Shown here: piece by piece, positions 33,135-38,848 of the stretch
How positions within the stretch are numbered: position 1 is the stretch's first letter
Layout of the letters: each line of letters begins with the position of its first letter
DNA from: Paracoccaceae bacterium
Lineage (GTDB): Bacteria > Pseudomonadota > Alphaproteobacteria > Rhodobacterales > Rhodobacteraceae
Assembly: GCA_026989055.1 (NCBI GenBank)
Contig: JALSKC010000078.1
Coordinates: 1 to 38,848 of the forward strand
Direction of reading: 5' to 3'
DNA: 38,848 bases
Notes under the pieces: model-generated
The model's input: the letters and a program-made list of their open reading frames with translations, nothing else
Databases searched by the model: none
What the model was told of the DNA's origin: nothing
Position numbers and translations under genes: made by a program

Positions 33135-33190
33135 GCCCGGCAGATGCCGGGCACCGTCGCCCTGTTTAGCGAAGTGACGGGCAGGTTCAA
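33135..33190 (-). promoter_or_regulatory. Possible internal promoter and dyad upstream of tatD
   Basis: On the minus strand TTGAAC (33190-33185) and TAAACA (33168-33163) are 16 bases apart, 45-50 bases before the tatD start. A dyad GCCCGGCA / TGCCGGGC (33135-33152) lies just downstream, within the predicted leader. The matches are moderate, so this may or may not be functional. Confidence 0.3.
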
Positions 33191-33254
33191 GCGATGCCGC
33201 CGTGCCGGTGCCGCGCTTTTTGCGCCGACCGCCGGTTGCGTCTTGCACGGGGGC

Positions 33255-34400
33255 TCATCCGGCCAGCCGGGCTGCCCCGTCGCGGATGCGCAACAGCATG
33301 TCGAAGATCAGCGCCGCCGGTTCCAGGTTGACCGCCCTGCCGCGGCGCGCGCGCACGCCGAGCTCCTGCTGCAGCCCGGCCCAGAGGCGCGCGGCATCCG
33401 GCCCCGGGGCCAGGCGACGGATCAGCGCTGCCTCTCCCGGTGCCGCCTCGGCCGGAGGGGGAAGGCCGACTCCGCAGCGGGCGGTCCGGGCGAGGAACAG
33501 GTCGAGCAGGCGCAGGATCATGTCGAAGCGGGCCTCCTGCTGCCGGTCGCGCCCGGCGGCGCTTTCGGCCAGTGCCAGGGCGGCGGGGCGGTCCAGCTCC
33601 GGCAGCTTCTCCAGCAGCGAGACGATCCGGGCATAGTTCCGGATGCCATCGAGGCCGGCCAGCCGCACCGCCTCGCCGACGGAGCCGCCCGCAAGCTCGG
33701 CCAGTGCGACCGGGTCTTCCGGCGGGGCGATTCCGGCCGCCTCCATGGCGCGGGCGATCTGCCCGGCTTCCAGCGGATTGCAGCGCAGCTCCCGGCAACG
33801 CGAGCGGAGGGTGGGGAGGAGCCCCGAAGGCCGGTGGCTGACGAGCAGAAGCACGGCGCCCTTCGGCGGTTCTTCCAGCAGCTTCAGCAGCGCATTGGCG
33901 GCGTTGATGTTCAGCTCGTCCGCGCAGTCCACGATGACGACGCGCCGGGCGCCGTCGGCGGCCGACAGCTGGAAGAAGGATTTCAGGCGGCGCACCTCGT
34001 CCACGGTGATCGCGGCCTTCAGCCGCTTGCGCCCCTCGTCCCAGCCGCGGCGCAGCAGGAACAGCCGCGGCTCCGAAAGCGCTGCGATCCGCTTGCAGAC
34101 CGGGTGATCCGGGTCGATCTCCAGCCTTTCGGGGGGCGGGGCGGGGGCGGTTTCGGCGAGCAGCCCGCCATCGCCGCCGGCCGGCGCGGCCAGCAGGAAG
34201 CGGGCGATCCTCCAGGCCAGTGTCGCCTTGCCGATGCCGCGTGCCCCGGTAATCAGCCAGCCGTGGTGCAGCCGCCCCGAGGCGAAGGCCGCCAGGAAGG
34301 CCCGTTCGGCGGTTTCCTGGCCCAGAAGAAGGGTGGTCTCGCGCGGGTGGGGGGCACCCTCGGCGCGGTCGGCTTCCGGTGCTGGCGCGCTGTCGCTCAT
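33255..34400 (-). CDS. holB: DNA polymerase III delta' subunit
   Basis: A 381-residue clamp-loader ATPase-fold protein: LLLGQETAERAFLAAFASGRLHHGWLI, then the P-loop region TGARGIGKATLAWRIARFLL (52-60). ITVDEVRRLKSFFQLSAADGARRVVIVDCADELNINAANALLKLLEEPPKGAVLLLVSH follows in sections, with the sensor-like SRC motif in LRSRCREL. The C-terminal collar domain is helical. The delta' subunit is part of the clamp loader that opens the beta clamp. Here the P-loop ends GKAT, and the four-Cys zinc module of E. coli HolB is absent. Its ATG overlaps the tmk stop by four bases. Confidence 0.93.
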   Translation of the reverse strand: MSDSAPAPEADRAEGAPHPRETTLLLGQETAERAFLAAFASGRLHHGWLITGARGIGKATLAWRIARFLLAAPAGGDGGLLAETAPAPPPERLEIDPDHPVCKRIAALSEPRLFLLRRGWDEGRKRLKAAITVDEVRRLKSFFQLSAADGARRVVIVDCADELNINAANALLKLLEEPPKGAVLLLVSHRPSGLLPTLRSRCRELRCNPLEAGQIARAMEAAGIAPPEDPVALAELAGGSVGEAVRLAGLDGIRNYARIVSLLEKLPELDRPAALALAESAAGRDRQQEARFDMILRLLDLFLARTARCGVGLPPPAEAAPGEAALIRRLAPGPDAARLWAGLQQELGVRARRGRAVNLEPAALIFDMLLRIRDGAARLAG

Positions 34401-35020
34401 GGCAGGCGGGCCCGGGCGATGTCGCGGATCTCGCGGGCGATGCTGTCAGGGTCGCGTTCGGCGTCGATCACCACGCAGCGGGCGGGGTATTCCGCGGCCA
34501 GGGCGAGAAAGCCCCGCCGCATCCGGTGCTGCATCTGTTCGCCGAAGCGCTCGAAGCGCTCCTCGCCGTTCCGGCGGGCCAGGGCACGGGACAGGCCGCG
34601 TGCCGGGTCCATGTCGAGGATGAAGGTGAGATCCGCATCGCGTCCGATCATCATCTCGTGCAGCTGATCGACCCTGGAGCGCAGCGCGCTTCGGGTAATG
34701 CCCTGGTAGACCCGGGTGGAATCGGCGAAACGGTCGCAGATCACCGTCTGCCCCGCGGCCAGGGCCGGTTCGATCGTCTTTTCCAGGTGGTCGCGCCGGG
34801 CGGCGGTGAACAGCAGCAGTTCGGTTTCCGCCGACCAGCGCTCGGGCGGGCCTTCGAGCAGGAGGGCGCGGATCTCCTCGGCCCCCGGAGAGCCCCCCGG
34901 CTCGCGCGTCAGCACCACCTGCCGCCCGTCCCGGCGCAGCTCCGCGGCCAGCCGCCGCGCCTGGGTAGACTTGCCGGAGCCGTCGATGCCCTCGAGGGTG
35001 ATGAAGAAGCCGGAAGGCAT
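34397..35020 (-). CDS. tmk: Thymidylate kinase
   Basis: A 207-residue kinase that phosphorylates dTMP to dTDP. It shows P-loop GIDGSGKST at 11-19, DR motif in VICDRFADSTRVYQG, the substrate loop REPGGSPGAEEIR, and a LID segment RALARRNGEERFERFG. The chosen ATG overlaps the dacC stop by one base (TGATG); a longer frame inside dacC is not needed. The tmk-holB pair is a common arrangement and links dNTP supply to replication. Confidence 0.95.
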   Translation of the reverse strand: MPSGFFITLEGIDGSGKSTQARRLAAELRRDGRQVVLTREPGGSPGAEEIRALLLEGPPERWSAETELLLFTAARRDHLEKTIEPALAAGQTVICDRFADSTRVYQGITRSALRSRVDQLHEMMIGRDADLTFILDMDPARGLSRALARRNGEERFERFGEQMQHRMRRGFLALAAEYPARCVVIDAERDPDSIAREIRDIARARLP

Positions 35021-36186
35021 CAGCCGGAGCCCTGCGCCTCTTGCACGTAGCGAGTCCACAGCAGGTCGAGCGCGGTGCGCAGCCGCGGCAGGAAACCGCC
35101 GCGCGCGACATCGCGGTCGGCCACCAGCGGAACCCGTACCTCGGGCAGGTCGCGCCTGGAGATCACCATTTCCGCAATCTCCTGCCCCTTGCGCACCGGC
35201 GCCTTGATCGGGGTGCGGTAGATCACCTCGGCATTCAGCCTGTCCCGGTCGAGCGCCGGCAGCAGCAGCGTGACATCCTCGGCCGGCACGAGCCCGATTT
35301 CCGTCTGGTCGCCCAGCCAGACCCTGGCCCTGGCGACTTCGGTGCCGCCGCGCAGCACGGTTCTTCGGGCGAACTGGCGGAAGGCCCAGTTGATCATGCG
35401 TTCGGCTTCTTCCGCCCGCTCGCGTTCGCTCTGCAGCCCGGTGATGACAAGCACGATCCGCCGCCCGCCCTGCACCGCCGAGCCGACCAGCCCGTATCCC
35501 GCCTCGCTGGTATGGCCGGTCTTGAGCCCGTCGGCACCGATCCCCAGGTGCAGCAGCGGGTTGCGGTTGAACCGGTTGTCCGGGGTGCGGCCGTCGAAGG
35601 CGAACTCCTTTTCGGAGAAATAGCCGTAGTATTCGGGGAATTCCTCGATCAGCCGCCGGGTGAGGATCGCGAGATCGCGCATGCTCATGCGCTGGTTCGG
35701 GTCCGGCCAGCCGCTGGAATTGGCGAAGGTCGAGTTGGTCATCCCCAGGTCGCGGGCGCGTTCGTTCATCAGCCGGGCGAAGGCCTCCTCGCTGCCGGCC
35801 AGCCCCTCGGCGACGACAACGCAGGCATCGTTCCCGGACAGAACGATGATCCCCCGGATCAGCTCTTCCACGGTGGGGCGGTCGTTCTCGTTCAGGAACA
35901 TGGAAGAGCCCCCCATGTTCCGGGCCCGGGTGGAGACGCGGAAGCGGGTGTCAAGGCTCACCCGGCCGTCCTGGAGCGCCTCGAACAGCATGTTCAGCGT
36001 CATCAGCTTCGACATCGATGCCGGGGGCAGCGGAACATCGGCGTTCTTTTCCAGAAGCACCGTGTCGGTGGTGATGTCCACCAGTATGGCGGCCCGGGCG
36101 CTGGTTTCGTAGGCGGCGAGCGCGACCGGAAACATCCCGGCGGCAAGCGCTGCGCATGCCAGGAGGAGACGGATCTGTTTCAGCAT
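35020..36186 (-). CDS. dacC: D-alanyl-D-alanine carboxypeptidase (DacC/PBP5-PBP6 type)
   Basis: A 388-residue penicillin-binding protein trimming the terminal D-Ala of peptidoglycan pentapeptides. It has a signal peptide (MLKQIRLLLACAALAAGMFPVALA) and the active-site motifs SMSK at 57-60 (Ser 57 nucleophile, Lys 60), SGN at 117-119 and KTG at 222-224. A C-terminal beta-sandwich domain follows (about 280-370), with a terminal amphipathic helix TALDLLWTRYVQE that would anchor the protein in the membrane. The start at 36186 gives the signal peptide directly; AGGA lies very close to the ATG, with AGAGG further upstream. It follows the SPOR lipoprotein gene after 73 bases, linking two cell-wall proteins. 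Confidence 0.94.
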   Translation of the reverse strand: MLKQIRLLLACAALAAGMFPVALAAYETSARAAILVDITTDTVLLEKNADVPLPPASMSKLMTLNMLFEALQDGRVSLDTRFRVSTRARNMGGSSMFLNENDRPTVEELIRGIIVLSGNDACVVVAEGLAGSEEAFARLMNERARDLGMTNSTFANSSGWPDPNQRMSMRDLAILTRRLIEEFPEYYGYFSEKEFAFDGRTPDNRFNRNPLLHLGIGADGLKTGHTSEAGYGLVGSAVQGGRRIVLVITGLQSERERAEEAERMINWAFRQFARRTVLRGGTEVARARVWLGDQTEIGLVPAEDVTLLLPALDRDRLNAEVIYRTPIKAPVRKGQEIAEMVISRRDLPEVRVPLVADRDVARGGFLPRLRTALDLLWTRYVQEAQGSG

Positions 36187-36259
36187 TCCTGTGCCATGCC
36201 TCTCGGTTGGGGTTTCGGCAGCCCGGCCGCTTGCCGCGCCGCTCGGCCGAAGCCGGGCT

Positions 36260-37285
36260 TCAGTTCGTGACAGGATAGGCATCGGGGAAGCCGAGCCCGG
36301 CCACCTTGCGCAGCAGCGCCCCGAGATCGGCCTTGCTGGAGAAGGGGCCGACGATCACCCGCCAGTATGTCTTGCCGTTGGAATCGAAGGTCCTGATCGT
36401 CGGGACGACCCCGGAATTGCGCAGGAGGTTGGCGGTATTGTCGGCGTTCTCGCGCACCGAGAAGATGCCGATCTGGACGAAGGGGCGCTGCAGGGCCGGC
36501 TTTTTTGCCGTGGCCCGGGGTGCCGCCGGGGCGGCGGCCGTTTCCGCTCCGCCCGGGGCGGCTCCCGAAGCGCCGGTTCCGGCCGCCGCCGTGGCTTCCT
36601 CGATGGCCGAAGCCGCGATCCGGGCGACATCATCGACCGGCGCCTGATCGACCGGCGCCTGCGCGCTGCCCGTGCCGGCCCCCGTGTCGCCGGTTGCCGT
36701 GTCGCCGGTTGCCGTGTCGCCGGTTGCCGTGTCGCCGGTTGCCGCGACGGGGGGCGTGCTCCCGGCGGCGTCATCCGGTGCCGGAGCCGTTTCCCGTTCC
36801 TGCGGGGCCGGCTCGAGCGGCACCTCGACCCGACGCAGGGCCGTCACCTTCAGCCGGGCCGGGGCGCCGGCCAGCATGCCCAGCTCGGCTGCCGCATCGG
36901 AAGAGACCTGAAACCGCGGCCCGGGATTTTCGCGCTCACGCCGGAACAGGGCGCCGATGATCGAGCGGCCGTTGTCCTCGTTGCGGATGATCACCCGCTC
37001 CGGGGCACCGACATCCGGGTGCGCCACCCAGACTCCGCCGAGAGACGGCCGCCCGTCCCAGAGGCCGCTTTCCGCCCTTTCGAAGACTTCGGGGGCCTCC
37101 ACATCCTTCTCGATCGTGGCGGTGCTGTCGGGGCGGGCACTGCTTGCGGTTGCGGCCGGGTCGCCTTCCTGCCCGGAGAACAGGGGCTTGTCGAAAAGCC
37201 TGATGTCCTGCATCTGCTCGCAGCCCGCCAGGAAGGTCAGCCCGGCCAGCAGGAGGGCCCATCGCCCCGCACCTGTAACTGTCAT
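36260..37285 (-). CDS. SPOR-domain lipoprotein with degenerate RlpA-like barrel
   Basis: A 341-residue lipoprotein with signal MTVTGAGRWALLLAGLTF and lipobox LAGC (Cys ~22). Residues ~70-165 resemble the RlpA double-psi beta-barrel: VAHPDVGAPERVIIRNEDNG, RSIIGALFRR and SSDAAAELGMLAGAPARLKV. However, the RlpA catalytic NDRGPF segment is missing. A Thr/Gly/Asp/Ala-rich linker with TGDTA repeats leads to a C-terminal SPOR domain (~267-341: PFVQIGIFSVRENADNTANLLRNSG, KTYWRVIVGPFSSKADLGALL). SPOR domains bind denuded glycan strands at the septum. It probably acts as a septal scaffold rather than a lytic transglycosylase. AAGGGG lies six bases before the ATG. It heads the dacC-tmk-holB run. Confidence 0.85.
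   Translation of the reverse strand: MTVTGAGRWALLLAGLTFLAGCEQMQDIRLFDKPLFSGQEGDPAATASSARPDSTATIEKDVEAPEVFERAESGLWDGRPSLGGVWVAHPDVGAPERVIIRNEDNGRSIIGALFRRERENPGPRFQVSSDAAAELGMLAGAPARLKVTALRRVEVPLEPAPQERETAPAPDDAAGSTPPVAATGDTATGDTATGDTATGDTGAGTGSAQAPVDQAPVDDVARIAASAIEEATAAAGTGASGAAPGGAETAAAPAAPRATAKKPALQRPFVQIGIFSVRENADNTANLLRNSGVVPTIRTFDSNGKTYWRVIVGPFSSKADLGALLRKVAGLGFPDAYPVTN
36691..36744 (-). repeat. 15-bp tandem repeat encoding TGDTA in the SPOR lipoprotein
   Basis: The unit CGGTTGCCGTGTCGC occurs three times exactly (36691, 36706, 36721) plus a 9-base partial copy to 36744. On the coding (minus) strand each unit adds five residues of the linker before the SPOR domain, so copy number changes would keep the frame. 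Confidence 0.95.
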
Positions 37286-37659
37286 CTGTTGCCCCTTGTC
37301 ATCCTGCCTGTTCGCCCTGCCGGCTCTCCCTGCTTGCAGCGTGCCGGCAGGGCTGCCTGTCTTGCGATTCGCGTCCCGGCCCGCCTCTGCCCCACGCCTT
37401 CCCGCGGCCGGCCGTATCGGAAAGGGATCCGACGGTTCCGCCGCCCGGCGCTCTTCGGGCTGCCGCTGCGCACGACACCCCGCGCATCCCGGCACCCCCG
37501 CGGCCCCGACCGGGACGGCCCGGCGCTCCGGCTTCCGCTGCACGCATGATACCCGGCCCCGGCCGGCATGGGAAGGCTCCCCGGCGCGGTTCGGCGGGAA
37601 ACGGCTTCGATTTCCTCGCTTCAAGAATCGGGGCGGTGAGGGTAATCCTGCCCGGAGCC
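37286..37659. other. Intergenic region between SPOR lipoprotein gene and tRNA-Ser
   Basis: A 374-base GC-rich stretch divergent between the minus-strand SPOR lipoprotein gene and the plus-strand tRNA-Ser. Several open frames cross it in both directions, but none has a start signal or a recognisable product. One minus-strand frame continues into the antisense of tRNA-Ser. I see no gene or clear promoter. Confidence 0.45.
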
Positions 37660-37749
<90 letters not shown>

Positions 37750-38046
37750 CTTGTCTTCATTGAAACGCGGATATGCCCCGATGCGGGGATGATTTTCTTT
37801 ATGTTTCAAAGGGGTTTAGGCTTGGTGACCGAACCCGCGAGAATGCCCGATCACCTTGATACGCTCTCTAACCCCCGTTTCTCTCTATTCGACCGAACCT
37901 CGGGGCGATTTGGTTCGGTCTATGAAAGTCCAATAAAACAAGGGTTTTTGGTGAATTTCGCGCCCGACCGGTTGCAGCGCCATCAAATCCTCTCACGCGA
38001 TCAGAGAAAACAGAAATGGACGTGGTGGGGCGAAAGGATTGCGGGT
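37750..38046. other. Lower-GC region after tRNA-Ser; no confident gene
   Basis: The base composition drops sharply right after tRNA-Ser. A short stem CCCCG / CGGGG near 37777-37789, followed by ATGATTTTCTTT, may terminate tRNA-Ser transcription. The stretch carries three copies of GACCGAACC, two direct and one inverted. A plus-strand open frame to 38097 exists but shows no recognisable pattern and begins inside the tRNA region, so it is not called. Confidence 0.5.
37827..37920. repeat. Three copies of the 9-mer GACCGAACC (direct and inverted)
   Basis: GACCGAACC lies at 37827-37835 and 37891-37899, and its exact reverse complement GGTTCGGTC at 37912-37920. The last two form a 9-bp stem with a 12-base loop. 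Such spacing is expected of a protein-binding or recombination site, but no function can be shown. Confidence 0.7.
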
Positions 38047-38655
38047 TTATTCAAACGTTTCAGATTGGCCATTTTGACAATAAGAAAATGTGACTGACGC
38101 GGAATTTCTCAAGCTTATCTCCAGATATCCGAGATACTCAGGCCATTGGGCCACTGCCAAGCGGCCCGTTAATGTGCGCGAGGCAAAGGGGGCAAGAATT
38201 GCATCATGCGTAACCCACAGGATTGTGCCCTCATTGTATTTGTTCATTTGTGCGACCATGAGCTTCAGAAGCATAATGCTGGTTTGTGCAAAGTCATTGA
38301 ATCCGTCAGGTGGAAAGCTGTTGGTCAAAAGGATTTCTTTTACTCTATCGGGGGTATTCTTGTTTTCCAGCCAAAGTCTTCCCGCCGCCTTGGGGTCATG
38401 GATGAAACATCCTGGATCTCCCAGCAAAGATGAGGTGGTAATGCTCCCGGTTTTGAGCGAGCAAGTTTTAGCGATGATTTGGGCCGTTTGCATACATCGC
38501 AGAACCGGACTTGTCATGATGGCATGAACTTTTCCGGTAATCTTGTTGGCAAAGCTTTGGCAATCCCGTTTGCCTTTCTCTGTCAAGGCAAGATCGTTGC
38601 CAAAAGATCCCTTCGGGATCTGGGGGCGTTCGCCATGGCGTAAAAGGTTCGCCAT
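38047..38655 (-). CDS. Histidine phosphatase family protein with start region altered by a 19-bp duplication
   Basis: A 202-residue product of the RHG phosphatase superfamily: catalytic LLRHGER at residues 4-10, the phosphate-binding Arg in TSPVLRCMQTAQ, and the second His in LWVTHDAILAPF. The natural N-terminus appears to be MTARLLLLRHGE starting at 38683, but a 19-bp tandem duplication (38628-38665) shifts that frame, which then runs out of phase as RHGEPFTPW. The duplicated copy itself supplies a new ATG at 38655 (MANLLRHGE) in the correct frame, keeping the catalytic His but losing part of the first strand. No Shine-Dalgarno precedes this ATG, so the gene may be weakly expressed or a fresh pseudogene. 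Codon usage and GC differ from the core genes, suggesting transfer. Substrate is unknown. Confidence 0.75.
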   Translation of the reverse strand: MANLLRHGERPQIPKGSFGNDLALTEKGKRDCQSFANKITGKVHAIMTSPVLRCMQTAQIIAKTCSLKTGSITTSSLLGDPGCFIHDPKAAGRLWLENKNTPDRVKEILLTNSFPPDGFNDFAQTSIMLLKLMVAQMNKYNEGTILWVTHDAILAPFASRTLTGRLAVAQWPEYLGYLEISLRNSASVTFSYCQNGQSETFE

Positions 38656-38665
38656 GGCGTAAAAG
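38628..38665. repeat. Perfect 19-bp tandem duplication
   Basis: GTTCGCCATGGCGTAAAAG occurs twice without spacer, at 38628-38646 and 38647-38665. Each copy contains the 10-bp palindrome CGCCATGGCG. Because 19 is not a multiple of three it shifts the reading frame of the histidine phosphatase gene. Confidence 0.97.
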
Positions 38666-38724
38666 CAGGAGGCGGGCAGTCATGTGGGCCTGGTTTTCAG
38701 AAGAGAAACGCTGGGAAAACTCTG

Positions 38725-38848
38725 AGCTACCCCCGAAAAATCGGACACTGACGCAAGCTACGATTTGTTGTCTGCTGGTCTTCCACGAGAAGGAGATCAG
38801 AGATGTCGAAACGGAAGCAGCATTCGCCGGATTTCAAGGCGAAGGTGG
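38725..38848 (+). mobile_element. Left end of an IS3-type insertion sequence (continues beyond the window)
   Basis: The probable terminal inverted repeat begins near 38725 with TGAGCTACCCCCGAAAAATC, a TG-starting end with the 'CCCCGAAAAATCGGACA' type sequence common in IS3-family elements. A short leader, a ribosome-binding site and the first transposase ORF follow. The exact outer boundary and the target duplication cannot be fixed because the right end is outside the window. Confidence 0.7.
38803..38848 (+). CDS. IS3-family transposase OrfA, N-terminus only
   Basis: The frame reads MSKRKQHSPDFKAKV before the window ends. This is the start of the helix-turn-helix OrfA (transposase IS911/IS3 type) of IS3-family elements, in which OrfA binds the ends and OrfAB, made by frameshift, carries the DDE domain. 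AAGGAGA lies eight bases before ATG 38803. Only 15 residues are visible, so the subgroup is uncertain. Confidence 0.82.
   Translation, partial: MSKRKQHSPDFKAKV

Overview
The window is high-GC DNA from an alphaproteobacterium, most likely a member of the Rhodobacterales (Rhodobacteraceae or Roseobacteraceae). The assignment rests on gene content and order: pccB - small unknowns - pccA, the order AI-2E permease - hdaA - ppk1 - ppx, the order pcm - tolC - PopZ-like protein, and CCA-encoding tRNA genes. No species call is made. Most of the window is chromosomal core. The exception is the last ~1.1 kb, which is visibly lower in GC.

Layout. 1-6.65 kb: propionyl-CoA carboxylase (pccB 3' end, pccA) and the large B12-dependent methylmalonyl-CoA mutase, with two uncharacterised small genes, a small lipoprotein and a DUF4174 protein between them. 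6.7-9.7 kb: a VOC-fold protein, a TerB/J-domain protein overlapping an endonuclease/exonuclease/phosphatase-fold gene, and a small exported protein. 9.8-15.5 kb (minus strand): AI-2E family permease, HdaA-like DnaA regulator, polyphosphate kinase and exopolyphosphatase, tightly packed. 15.6-19.7 kb: HrpB helicase (minus), divergent from the MeaB GTPase that protects methylmalonyl-CoA mutase, then rpmB. 19.8-24.4 kb: a DUF2946-like gene and a PCu(A)C copper chaperone, a low-molecular-weight phosphatase, a sarcosine-oxidase-type flavoprotein, a YfdX protein and tRNA-Cys. 24.7-28.4 kb: isoaspartyl methyltransferase-like protein, TolC and a PopZ-like protein. 28.4-37.3 kb: cobyric acid synthase (minus), a small membrane protein (plus), and a seven-gene minus-strand run SPOR lipoprotein - dacC - tmk - holB - tatD - MBL hydrolase - AEC permease. 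37.66 kb: tRNA-Ser(UGA), followed by lower-GC DNA with a histidine phosphatase gene altered by a 19-bp duplication and the left end of an IS3-type insertion sequence.

Functional links. pccBA, scpA, meaB and cobQ together cover propionyl-CoA to succinyl-CoA conversion, protection of the B12 mutase, and a step of B12 synthesis. No methylmalonyl-CoA epimerase is recognised here. ppk1 and ppx make and degrade polyphosphate from adjacent genes. holB and tmk serve DNA replication, while dacC and the SPOR protein serve the cell wall.

I see no convincing new defence or mobile system. The most unusual items are the 19-bp duplication that breaks and may re-create the start of a histidine phosphatase gene, a 9-mer present three times at a probable island edge beside tRNA-Ser, a long repeat-bearing PopZ-like protein, and promoters placed so close to start codons that leaderless mRNAs are predicted.
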